From Zygnema cylindricum (taxonomy: Eukaryota > Streptophyta > Zygnematophyceae > Zygnematales > Zygnemataceae), in assembly GCA_037447655.1 (NCBI GenBank), contig JBBHKE010000124.1, positions 1 to 40,426 on the forward strand: a stretch of DNA of 40,426 nt. The letters are read 5' to 3'. How positions within the stretch are numbered: the stretch's first letter is position 1; every line of letters starts with the position of its first letter. The position numbers were made by a program, and so were the translations under genes. Below the pieces are notes generated by a model that was not told the origin of the DNA, searched no databases, and saw nothing but the letters and a program-made list of their open reading frames with translations. This document shows, piece by piece, positions 1 to 9,300 of this stretch.

Positions 1-685
1 AGTTGTACAACTCCAATGGAGTTGAAGAAGGGAAGTGAGGGGAGTGAGGAAGAAGAAGTCATAGTCTTAGACGAGGAATTAAGTCTTGAAGAACAGAAGT
101 TCATGCACACTATTCCTTACAGGCAAGTAGTGGGAAACCTAATCTATTTTATGAATTATACCTTGCCGTATTTAGCTGCAGTTGTAGAAGCATTTGGGTG
201 GGGAGAATACCGATATCACTACTTGGAGTGATGCCAGTTATGGTGATGCTCCAATGAGGAGATGCACTTCTGGATATGTATTATATGTGCGTGATGGGGC
301 TTGCTGTTGGAGTAACAAACAGCAAAAGGTTATTGCTCAGTCCACCATGGAGGCTGAGTAAATGGCCTCTTGCTCTGTTGTAAAAGAATTGATGTGGGTC
401 AATTCTTTGCTTGGTGAGCTTGGTCACCTTAAGAGTGGTGTGCAGAATTTTTTTTGTGATAAAGAAGCAGCGATCGCTATTTTTGCCAATCCTAAACATC
501 ATTATATAGCCAAACACATGGACATTAGACTCAACTTTGTTAGAGAGAAAGTAAAAAACAAAATAATCAGTTTAGAGTACCGACCAGATAGCGAGATGGT
601 GGCAGATATGATGACCAAACCTGTGCCTTCTCCTAAGCTAATTTTCTGCAGGGAGAAGTGTGGTCTGAAATTAAAGAGTGACTAG
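1..685 (+). pseudogene. Copia element E: C-terminal pol remnant (end of RT plus RNase H)
   Basis: This is the 3' end of a forward Ty1/copia pol gene whose upstream part lies outside the window. The first 70 codons match the RT/RNase H connection of element A (PYRQVVGNLIYFMN). A deletion of about 0.1 kb then joins the connection directly to the RNase H segment around position 190, and the frame shifts there. RNase H continues with the CTSGYVLYV and STMEAE segments. A Tyr codon has become a stop at 359-361, and the frame then stays open through a CDKEAAI segment and KHMDIRLNFVREK to the normal stop at 683-685. With a deletion, a frameshift and a nonsense codon it cannot make a working enzyme. 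Its LTR follows directly. Confidence 0.9.
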
Positions 686-698
686 AAAATACGGGGAG
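686..698 (+). other. Polypurine tract of element E
   Basis: A purine-rich run (AAAATACGGGGAG) sits between the pol stop codon and the LTR start. In LTR retrotransposons this tract primes plus-strand DNA synthesis. The same AAAATAaGGGGAG pattern is found in front of every LTR start in the window. Confidence 0.85.
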
Positions 699-1766
699 TG
701 TTGAAATTGATCGTCTGTTTTTAAGTATTTTCTAGGTCTAAATAGAAATATAGAAAGAAGCCGAGGCAGTCTATCTCTAACTTCTCTCTCCAACTCTCAC
801 ACTTGTCGCAGTCACTGAATAATTTGAGAGGAAGCTAGAGCTATGGCTACCTAGGCCATCCAGAGGTTTACGGGAAAATATATTAGTTTATTTACCATTA
901 GGGGTTGATTTACTAAAAAGACTTATGTTGCACTCTGGATTTGATCCTGGTGTCTGTCGGAGTGAAAGCAACCGATAGCTGTTAGCCTTATCTGTTAAGC
1001 CTAGAACTAGTGTTACGTACTATAGGGTTTGATATTCATTTAAACATTTCCACGTAGGATAATTAATTTAACCGAAACTGTTTATGGGATACAAAGATCC
1101 AGTAATGTAAAAGTACGGATTACGGTATGTATACAAAGCGAGTACCACGCATTTGTTTCTTTAACGAAACAAATACCGCGCATGTATTTTTGACGGCATT
1201 GATTGAAATCTACATTTAATCGGACGGCCGTGAAAAAAGCCGAGATCGCGGAAGAGATTCTCGACGGTTTATCGTCATCGCCACATCAGATGACACGTTG
1301 CAAAATTACGTTGGATCGCGGTATCTCCGGGGATTAAGACACCGAATCCGGATATGACATGTGTCGACTTTCAGGCCATGTCGTACAATTTCCGTACAAA
1401 AAGTACATCGGCAGCTGTACTTTGGTGTACGGAAGTGCAATATGATTGGCTCCCTACATTAGTAGATAGAGTCTGTGAGAGAGATAGGATTTAGAAATTT
1501 AAGTAGATAGGACCCTCTCTCCTAGAGAGCTTCGGTACAAAAGGTCAACCTTGACCCTCCCTAACTTATTGCTCAGGGGAGAAAATTCAGAGATTCTTTT
1601 TGCTATAGACTTAGAGGAGTCTTGCCTTTATAAGGATGAAGGTGGTCAGAGTTTTTGTTTGCCAGGGTGGCGGTTATTCGTACTGAAAGACAAAGGGGTT
1701 AGGGTTATCCTAGAGGCTTCGTGTGAGCTGCTTACGCTCAGGTCATATGGAGGTTTCAGAGTTGCA
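699..1766 (+). mobile_element. 3' LTR of copia element E
   Basis: A 1068-bp LTR running from TGTTGAAATT to GAGTTGCA. The start is fixed by the polypurine tract. The end is fixed by alignment with the LTR ends of elements A and C, which have the same closing segment (ATATGGAGGTTTCAGAGTTGCA here). It contains a TATTTTCTAG box near the start, the ATTTGTTTC/GAAACAAAT hairpin (1151-1174), a GTAC-rich hairpin (1392-1432) and a TACAAAAG TATA-like box near 1537. Its length is almost the same as the LTRs of C (1067-1068 bp), so E and C are probably one family. The upstream target duplication is off the window. It inserted into the LTR of fragment F. Confidence 0.85.
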
Positions 1767-2418
1767 CCTTTTGTACGGCCAGTGTACGACAAGGCCATTG
1801 AGTGGACGCGTGTGTTTTTTTTAATCCTCCTTATATCTCGAAGATTTCCTCTTCCAAATGTTATCTCTCTACGTGGCGCCAGGTCATGCCGCATCTGAAA
1901 ACCGCCAAAGTGACCATTCTAAGATCTCGGCGGCAACATGTGCTGTTGGATAAAAAATGACTTTTAATGAGAGCCGTTTGAAACAAATGTCGAATTCATT
2001 TGTTTCGTGCATGATCATGTTGCAATATATATTAACTAGTTCTATGTCCCTTCATTCGTATTTTCGTTAATCGGATTAGAGATCACAATACAATTTAAAT
2101 AAATATCCCACCCTATGTAATTTAACGAACTCTTACGATAGACTGGTTTTGAGTTGACGGCTAAGCCTCGCTCTGCCGATAGGAGGCTAAAGTCCTGCCG
2201 CACGTAACCTTTTGTTGAAAGTGATTTATGTCACTATTTAGTCTTGCATATGGAGCTGAGACAGCCTTGGCTTCACCACTCTCTCTCTTCTTCAAGGACT
2301 ACAACAAGTATGGGGCTAGAGAGAAGAGGAGGAGGCAGACTATCTGTGCTTTTCTTTTATTTTTTCACTAATCTATTTAGACCTAGAAAATACTCTTTAA
2401 ATCTAATTATTTTCAACA
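1767..2418 (-). mobile_element. Partial LTR of reverse copia fragment F
   Basis: On the minus strand this begins TGTTGAAAATAATTAG, followed by TATTTTCTAGG equivalents, as in the element B LTR. It is cut at its other end by the insertion of E. It keeps the GAAACAAAT/ATTTGTTTC hairpin (1980-2006) and a tRNA-like block (about 2150-2205). The polypurine tract lies immediately to its right in plus coordinates, so this is the 3' LTR of a minus-strand element. The rest of this LTR should lie beyond E, outside the window. Confidence 0.75.
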
Positions 2419-2700
2419 CTCCCTTTATTTTCTAGTCTAGTTTTAACTTCCCTTTTAGTCCACAATTTTCCCTACAATACTTTAACTTGGTGATAGCACA
2501 GGTCTAGTCATCATATCAACCACCATTTTTTTATCAAACCTTTACACAAGATTCACAATTTTATTTTCTACTTTTTCCCTCACATAACTCAATCTTATGT
2601 CCATATGCTTAGCTTTGAAATGATGCTTTGGATTAGCAAAAATTGCAATCGTAGCCTGATTATCACAAAAAACTTTATGCAATTTCTTCTTTATATACTC
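2419..2700 (-). pseudogene. Copia fragment F: RNase H C-terminus
   Basis: On the minus strand, codons for HKVFCDNQATIAIFANPKHH, then KAKHMDIRLSYVREK and NKIVNLV, match the RNase H C-terminus of the copia elements here. The NKIVNLV wording is closest to element B. The last part before the polypurine tract is degraded, with stops. Homology ends upstream near 2700, so the rest of the element has been deleted. The minus ORF continues into 2700-2871 with residues I cannot align to pol. Confidence 0.8.
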
Positions 2701-3739
2701 TAGTTCTTCTGTCGTGCATGTGTCAAATAACATGAAGGTGCATGCAATATCATCAGCTGTGCTCGACTTAAACTCAAATGATAGCGAGATATCGGAAATG
2801 AAATAAATCATAAAAGTAAAAATGGGTAAATACAACAATAGGCAAGGTGGAAGAAAAAGAAAGGTCAACAACTTAGCTGGTTATGGTTAGGTCGGTTTAT
2901 CAACTAAGCCGATGGATGACCACTAGGCCCCACGGTCTATTTATATTCCTTGCATGAGTTACCTTATCAAGGATAATCTGAATTTATACTTAAATAAAAT
3001 AAATCAAAGCATAAACAACCGAGAAAGATAAATAAAAACCGAAAATGACAATATGCCCGACACTTATGAGGTTTGAGATAACCAAACTCAAAGATGCGCA
3101 AAAGCCAAATAGAAATAAATACACAATAACAATAAATAAAAACAACACAACAATAACCCCAAAATGCAACTTCCACACTAATTAAAGTTCAGCCACAATC
3201 GGGAAAAGAAGTTTGTGTTGTGAGATCGCGGTCGAAATCCACTCGAAAAGATGAGAAAAGTGAAGGGAAACCGTGTAGGTCTTGGCCGAAGCCGTATAGA
3301 TTAATTTGTAAGGCTTTACAAGATATTGATAATGTAATAGAAAACTAGACGCTTCACGCAAAGGCACAAAATCGCTTCTAAGCTGTCAGGACAATTTTAC
3401 AAATAAAAAGATGACTGCAAAAAATCCTCAATACTGAAAATAAATCAAATGAATAATTCCTGCACTTGAAAATTGTGTGCAGGAAATGATAAGAAATGAA
3501 CTAAGTAACAAAAACTACGCCTAGCGAAAACAAGCTAATCAGAGCACAGCGTGTTATGTCAATATTTGCGTCTAGTTTGGATTCAGCCAATAGGAAGCCG
3601 AAATCCAATGCCCTATGTTACAAAATCTATAACCTACGGATTAAAACCCTTCCTATCTACCTGTGAATGCGTAAACCTCCAAATAGTTCACGATTTAAAA
3701 TAGTCCAATAGCGTAGCTTCGTCAAAACTGACAGTCGAT
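2701..3739. other. No gene recognised; AT-rich
   Basis: About 1 kb of AT-rich sequence with only short ORFs (up to about 70 codons) and no motif I recognise. It lies between a truncated copia fragment and an LTR-like block, so it may be remnant LTR or intergenic DNA. I could not align it with any other part of the window. Confidence 0.5.
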
Positions 3740-4842
3740 TTGTATGTCACTTGCGTCGACGGTTCAGATGTGATATTACAAAAATCGCATATTTTGTGTC
3801 GACGGTCGAGATACTACTCCACGCGAAATGATTAAAATTTGATGTCGGTCGAGATTCAAGGGAATGGAAGCTTGTATGGTAGGACCGCAGCTGCGGTCCA
3901 CTTTGTCGTCGCGCGAATTCCGGATAATATAAGTCGTACGGTCGACGTGAAGTGATGAAAATTGTCGTCGGCGAGAATCACGGAAAATGTATATAGTACG
4001 GTAAGTCGTCGGTGAAAAATCCAGGAGAAATAAACAAGGTACGACAGGACCGCAAGTACGGTCCAATTTGTGGTCGCGGGAATTCCGGTCGACGTAAGTC
4101 GTACGGTCGACGCGAAATAATCAAATCTGCCGTCAGCGGAAATCGCGGAAAATATACGTCGTACGGTAGGACCGCGGGTACGATCCAAATCGCCATCCCG
4201 GAAATCTTGGAAAATGAAGGTCGTATGGTACACGTCGTACGGTCCTGCGAAACCCAAATAATACCCAAATACAAATTAGTGTAGCGGTTGCTCGTCCTAA
4301 CACCCAAATATAAACAACTAAAATAGCCGACGAGATGCGGCATGACACGGCCGTCCGATCAAAATTGGCTATAATCCTAGCCGCAGAAATTCGATGTGCG
4401 GTATTTGTTTCGCTATCGAAACAAATGCGCGGTATCCGTTCTGTCCCCATACCGTACTTCGTACTAAATCAAACTGTATCTATGCACTAAGCATCTATTC
4501 GCCGTTAAACGAATTAATCTACATGTAACGATTTATATATTTATCAAACCCAATATCTCATAATATGTTTCCTAGACTTAACGGCTAGAGCTAACGGCTA
4601 ATGCAAATTGACGGACGGCAAGGACCAGGATCAATTCCTGGGTCCGTCAACTATCTTTTGGAAAGTCTACCTTATTTACCCCGTGTCTTCTCTAGAGAGC
4701 TTAGGCAGCCATGGCTCTACCTCCCTATCCAGCCTTTTGTGACTACAACAAGTGTGGGGGCTTGGAGAGGGGAGTTAGAGGCAGACTGCCTCTGCCTTTT
4801 TCTATCCTATTTACAGACCTAGAAAATACACAAATATCAACA
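3740..4842 (-). mobile_element. LTR-like block G (solo or truncated LTR related to D)
   Basis: From about 4350 to 4842 the sequence aligns by eye with the D-family LTR. Shared points are the ATTTGTTTC/GAAACAAAT hairpin (4403-4426), the AGGATCAATTCCTGGGTCC block (about 4627), a CCATGGCT box, CTAGAAAATA (4819-4828) and the terminal AAATATCAACA. There is no polypurine tract or pol sequence to its right, so it behaves as a solo or truncated LTR. The part from 3740 to 4255 is built of diverged GC-richer subrepeats not seen in D. The left edge is approximate and I could not find its target duplication. Confidence 0.65.
3881..4255. repeat. Diverged tandem subrepeats with palindromic heads
   Basis: Three unequal units start with AGGACCGC at 3881, 4046 and 4168. 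Each runs through GAATTCCGG-like and GTCGTACGGTCGACG-like segments. A more degraded unit seems to precede them from about 3750. The first unit opens with a perfect 18-bp palindrome, GGACCGCAGCTGCGGTCC (3882-3899). The second has GGACCGCAAGTACGGTCC (4047-4064). They lie in the part of block G that would be U3. Confidence 0.7.
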
Positions 4843-5991
4843 AACACTTGACCTTTGCCATTAAAAATAACGTGAGAACACTTTACGTATGACATTACAA
4901 ACAAATAAAAAGTACAGTCATATTGTCGTCCTTTGGCGCCTTAGGCGAATTTTTTTTTACTACGCTACGTGAAATGAGTATTAACGCCAATAGTGTAAAA
5001 ATATCCTACAGTCATCATTCAAGTTATATTTTGAAACGAGGAGAAGGTATTTTGAAAGCGGAGAAGGTAATTTTGAAAGCGGAGAAGGTATGTATATTCA
5101 AATTTAAAAAAGTACAGGACAAATTCGCGTGTACTATTTACTTACTCCAAAATGTGACGGTATTTATCATATTCCGTAGTCGAAAGTGAAATTCCATACT
5201 TTTCAATGTAGACTCGGCACGCGGATGTCCGTATGTGGTAAAATTTAATTCCGTACTCTCTAATGTACATTAACCCTCCGGGCGAATTTCGTATGCTCAA
5301 ATGTGAACCAATTTTTTTCAGTAGGTATTACAAATGATTACGTTTCAAATTGTATTGTTTTGAAACGTAAGTAAATATCATAATTCAAAAGTAGGTGAAA
5401 GTAGGCCCATACAATATGCCTATTGTTTGCAAAACATACAATATGTCCTTAAGACCCATATTGTATTCAGACCTATTCGGACCAATTAAAACATTCGGAC
5501 AAAAAATTAAACCAATTAAAACATTTAGACCAATTTTTTATATTTACACCGTCAGATTCAGATGATCGGACGGTCGCTGATCAAATTATCGACCTAAGAA
5601 GATCACATGAAAAGCCCATAACACAACTTACGATAAAGGCGCCGTCCAAAGGCCTACCATAAACGCCTACTTTTGAACTATGGTAAGGACGTCGCGACTA
5701 AATTACGTACGCGAACCATAGGTTGATTTACATTTTGCGATATAAGTTAAAACGACAGCTAAATCAGCCTAACCCTAAATCCAAGAAATAAATCTTACAG
5801 CCTAACCTTAAATCTTACAGCCTAACCCTAACCTACGATTTGTTTTTTCGTTTGTTTTTTTTTTTTTTTTTTTTCATCTTTTATCTTTACTTTTTTCTTT
5901 CGAAACAAATTTATTAAATTAAACTTTTGGTTTTCTTATTATTTTTTTCTTTTATTATGATTTTTTTTTCTTCATAATTTTTTTCATTTCA
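4843..5991. other. AT-rich region upstream of the Crypton, no gene recognised
   Basis: This has only short ORFs. It contains three near-identical 20-21 bp tandem copies of ATTTTGAAAGCGGAGAAGGT (5028-5089). It also has a short array of TTACAGCCTAACC-type repeats with CCCTAAA telomere-like words (5766-5837), then long T-rich tracts up to the first Crypton coding segment. It may hold the 5' end or promoter of the Crypton. Cryptons have no terminal inverted repeats, so I cannot place the element boundary. Confidence 0.5.
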
Positions 5992-6405
5992 ATGTTTTCT
6001 TGGCCTAAGGGAATTTTCCAATTTTTACCTAGTATTGTCTCAGGGCTCACATTTCGACACTGTCAAAAAAATGTTCATTTAGAAGATAACGATAGCAATG
6101 TAGGAAAAAAAAACCGTCCACAATATAGTGAAACTGATAGAGCACGGATCATCATAGATACATTAAAACAACGTAACCCAAACACAGAAAAAGCTTATCA
6201 AGTTGGTTTAAATCAGTATGAAAATTTTTGGAGTGCACAACGGCACCCAAATGTAGCTATTACACCTGATGGAGTTAGAATAACAAAAATAAAAGCCATA
6301 CCGCACTTATAGAATGGGTGAAAGGACTCCAAGACTCGTATAAAACAAAATTAGCCATAAAATGGAGGAGGGGGGGGGGGTGAAAATCTTAGAGATAACA
6401 ATATC
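5992..6405 (+). pseudogene. Crypton-type tyrosine recombinase, N-terminal segment
   Basis: This encodes the start of a Crypton-like recombinase: a hydrophilic leader, then a helical core-binding region including ARIIIDTLKQRNPNTEKAY and NQYENFWSAQ. Such a segment typically precedes the catalytic domain in Crypton and Ndc10-like proteins. At about 6300 a one-base frameshift ends the first ORF (stop at 6310-6312). The other frame continues with ALIEWVKGLQ and KLAIKWRR up to a G-run (6370-6380) that probably causes another slip. The segment ends where retrotransposon B is inserted. The ATG at 5992 is the first in frame, but an upstream exon is possible. It continues at 24673. Confidence 0.75.
6401..6405 (+). 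repeat. Left target-site duplication of element B
   Basis: ATATC directly precedes the TGTTGAAAT start of B. AAATC directly follows the B 3' LTR at 24673-24677. The two differ at one base, as expected for an old 5-bp duplication. Confidence 0.75.
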
Positions 6406-6610
6406 TGTTGAAATAACTAGATTTATATAGTATTTTATAGGTCTAAATAGCTCAGTAAAATCGAAAAAGAAAAAGGCAGACAACCTGCCTCCACCTCCTC
6501 TCCCTACCCACCATACTTGTTGTTGTCACTGAGGGATAGAGAGGGTGGTTGAGCCATGGCTGTCATAGCTAAGTAGGCAGGACTAAAGGGTGACTTACGT
6601 CACCCTCAAC

Positions 6611-6690
6611 AAAAGGTTGAGTTCGGTAGGACTTGAACCTCCGACCGGCAGAGCGCGGCGTAGCCGTTAGCGCTAACCAGTCTGTCGTGG
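6611..6690 (-). other. tRNA-like block antisense in the B LTR
   Basis: Read on the minus strand, this has a GGTTCAAGTCC word matching the Pol III B-box/T-loop consensus. About 45 nt upstream is a CTGGTTAGCGCTAACGG stretch resembling a D-arm/A-box. The copy in the 3' LTR is at 23871-23950. I could not fold a full cloverleaf with an acceptor stem, so this is a tRNA-derived or SINE-head-like relic, not a tRNA gene. Confidence 0.5.
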
Positions 6691-7190
6691 AAGTCCGTTA
6701 CGATATATTAGGTTTGATAATTATTTAAAGAGTGTTCAGACACTGAATTCGATTAAATAGCATGACGGACGAAAGAACATACAACCAAGTGTTATATAGT
6801 GCGAACATTGTCTCGCACGGAACAAATGAATCAGACATTTGTTTCGACGGCCTACATTTAATGTCATATTTTATCCGACGGCATATATCACTGCCGAGAT
6901 CGCGGAATGGTCATTTTGGCATTTATGGACGTGGCATGATGTGGCACCACGTGGAGGGATAACATTTGGTCGCAGGAATTCCGGGGAACATTAGGACGAG
7001 TTAAAAGTGGACACGTGTCCACTCAATGGCCTTGCCGTACACAAGCCGTATAAAAAGAACATCGGCCGTAGTACCTTTCAATACCCTACAGTCATCTGAT
7101 TGGTTCGTACGTCAATAGATAGGGGTTGTGAGAGAGGTTTACGACTTAGAGAATTTGGTAGGTAGTAACCTCTCTCCCTTTGAGAGTTTG

Positions 7191-7197
7191 TATAAAA
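7191..7197 (+). promoter_or_regulatory. TATA box of element B LTR
   Basis: TATAAAA lies about 220 bp before the LTR end (counted without element A). It is repeated in the 3' LTR at 24450-24456. The position fits a Pol II promoter giving a long U3 and a short R-U5. In elements A, C and E the equivalent word is TACAAAAG, and in D it is TATAAAT. Confidence 0.65.
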
Positions 7198-7290
7198 CTT
7201 GGCATCTTTGCCACCTTATAATTTATCGGCTGGTTGGCCGTTTTCACTAAATCTCTTTTCTACGGACTCAAGGTAGTCCACGCTACACAG

Positions 7291-8321
7291 TGTAGAAATA
7301 AAAGGTTATTTTAGTATTTTCTAGGTTTTGCAAAATGCAGAAAAGAAGCCGAGGCAGTTTGCCTCTAACTTCTCTCTTCAGCTCCCACACTTGTTGTAGT
7401 CAAAGAAGGTTGAAGAGGGAGCTAGAGCCATGGCTGCCTATGCTGATTAGAGATAGAGTTACGGGTTGTAGATTTTGGTAGATTTACCAAAATAGAAACT
7501 GACGGACCCTGGATTTGAACTTGGTACCTACCGTCCGTCAACATAGCCAGTAGCCTTAGCCAGTTTGTCTAGCATCATGGTTGGACATATAGGGTTTCGT
7601 AATTATTTAGATGTTAACACGTAGCCTATTTTCATTCAACGAAATATTTAGACATAGATACTGTTGTAATGTACGGCCACGGAACTTCCGAAACGGATAC
7701 CGCGCATTTTGTTTCGAAGGCGAAACAAATAGTGCGCAAGTATTTATGACGGCCATGATTGTAATCCGACTTCATCGGACGGCCACGAAGCATGCCGAGA
7801 TCTCGGAATGAGTTTTCGGCGGTTTATGGTCGACGTCACATCAATTGCCATGTGGCACAATCACATTGGATTTCGGCATCTTTGGGGATTCCGGGAACGA
7901 ATCCAAAAATGACATGTGTCGACTTGTTGGCCATGTTGTACAATGGCCGTACACAAAGTACATCGGTAATGTACCTTTATGTACGAAACACTCTTATGAT
8001 TGGTGCCGTACTTTAGTAGATAGAGTTTTAGAGAGAGATAGGACTTAGAAACTTTTGATAGATTAGACCATCGCTCCCAAAGAGCTTCTGTACAAAAGGT
8101 CAACTTTGACTCTTCATAACTTACTGCTCAGGTGAGCAAATTCAGAGATTCTTTTTGCTATAGACTTAGGGGAGTCTTGCCTTTACATGGGTGAAGGTGG
8201 TCAGAGTCTTTGTCTGCCAGGGTGGCAGTTATTCTTGCTGAAGCACAAAGGGGTCAGGGTTATCCTTGAGGCTTCGTGTGAGCTGCCTACTTTGAGGTCC
8301 TATGGAGGTCTCAGAGTTTCA
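7291..8321 (+). mobile_element. 5' LTR of element A
   Basis: A 1031-bp LTR, TGTAGAAATA to GAGTTTCA. It holds a GAGGCAG/CTGCCTC-type hairpin near the start, an AGCCATGGCT palindrome, an antisense tRNA-like block (about 7500-7585), an ATTTTGTTTCG/CGAAACAAAT hairpin (7706-7730), a perfect CCGAGATCTCGG palindrome near 7795, a GTAC hairpin (7949-7984) and a TACAAAAG box at 8091. The gag ATG at 8302 lies 20 bp inside its 3' end. Confidence 0.92.
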
Positions 8322-9300
8322 GGTTATGGGCCCACCATCTAGGGTGCCCATATTCAATGGAGCTGGCTTCATATACTGGGAAAGTATGATGACAGGAGCT
8401 CTATGTGAGAAACGATTTTAGGGAATAGTGAGTGGACGGGTGAGGTGTCCATCCACTCTTGGGATACCTCCAGGGTTTACAGGAGGCAGATTCACTAGAG
8501 ATGCAGATTCATCTTCAACGGAGGAGACAAAAGAAGGAGAGGTGGTGGACAAAGGAAAGGAGAAGGAGACAATCACACCAATAGCAACCGGTTCGGCATT
8601 CATGTCACCTATTCCGAGGAACGAGGAGAATGATATCGATACGTGGGACTTCAACAATATGGCGGCTAAGCACTTCATCCTCCGCCATCTTACTCAAGGG
8701 CTTGCATCTCCCCATTTGCAGGTAGAGAGAGCATCCGATATTTGGATGGCTCTCATAGAGATGTACCAAAGTGGTACGATTCAGCAACATTAATTGGCTG
8801 ATCAGAAAATTAAGGAGTATGTATACAAACGGGGGAAGATGTTGGATTTTTCAAATGAGCTTGCTACACTTTTCATGGAACTAGAAAGTGCTGGAAAAGT
8901 ATTTAGTGAAAAGGAAAAGGTTAACTGTTTACTAATGAAGTTACCTGAGGAGTTCGAGAACATAGTAAACCGTGTGCAGGATTTGGCGGACTCGAAGTGG
9001 ATTTGGAATTTAGTGGTAGGGATGATTCTCGTTCGGGAGAATACAATTGAGATCCGAAGGGGAGGAAAGAGTGGGCAAGCCTTGGCAGCCGTGACTGATT
9101 CGAGCAACAATGATTCCAGAAAATAGGTTGGAAATTATCGAGGGGAGGTGCAGAAAAATCAGACCAAGGAGTTCGGACCAAGGACTCCCAAGGGATTGTG
9201 CCATTTTTGTAAGAAACCCGGGCACTGTATGGCTAAATGCACTAAGTTAACCGAGCTGCGGTTAAAGGAGGGGCAGACTGGTGGACCCCCGAGAGGAAAG
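8302..9300 (+). pseudogene. Gag of element A (broken)
   Basis: The frame opens at the ATG at 8302 inside the LTR, with codons MEVSEFQVMGPPSRVP reading straight through the primer site. The capsid-like gag continues in the same frame with stops at 8419 (a Trp position in D), 8791 and 9124. It ends in a CCHC zinc knuckle, CHFCKKPGHCMAKC, about 9200-9241, which packages RNA. A one-base loss near 9300 shifts the frame into the acidic linker. Gag forms the virus-like particle. Compared with the open gag of D, the length and order are normal and only point changes break it. Confidence 0.85.
8322..8337 (+). other. Half-tRNA primer binding site of A (initiator Met)
   Basis: GGTTATGGGCCCACCA starts at the first base after the LTR. 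It is the exact complement of the anticodon arm and loop of plant-type initiator Met-tRNA as I remember it (GGUGGGCCCAUAACC core), not of a tRNA 3' end. The usual plant copia site, TGGTATCAGAGC, is absent. This implies priming by a 5' tRNA fragment cut in the anticodon stem-loop, as known for Drosophila copia, Ty5 and Volvox Osser. Confidence 0.85.

Larger units (their letters stand above)
6406..7290 (+). mobile_element. 5' LTR of B, first part
   Basis: 885 bp aligning with 23665-24549 of the B 3' LTR, from TGTTGAAAT to GCTACACAG. The remaining 123 bp resume at 13708 after element A. It contains a GGCAG/CTGCC hairpin near the start, a well preserved antisense tRNA-like block (6611-6690), the AACAAATG/CATTTGTT hairpin (6821-6845), a CACGTG G-box near 6950 and a TATAAAA box (7191-7197). 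Confidence 0.9.

Noticed and set aside
2967-3178. Hydrophobic minus ORFs as a membrane protein
   Set aside because: Overlapping short ORFs in an AT-rich stretch, with two frames equally hydrophobic and no homology or context.
6611-6690. Functional tRNA gene
   Set aside because: There are B-box and A-box-like words, but no acceptor stem or full cloverleaf, and copies sit at the same place in both LTRs.
7861-8103. Minus ORF repeated at 13221-13484 as a conserved gene
   Set aside because: Both copies lie in the two LTRs of element A. The ORF is duplicated because the LTR is, and it is not shared with other families as protein.
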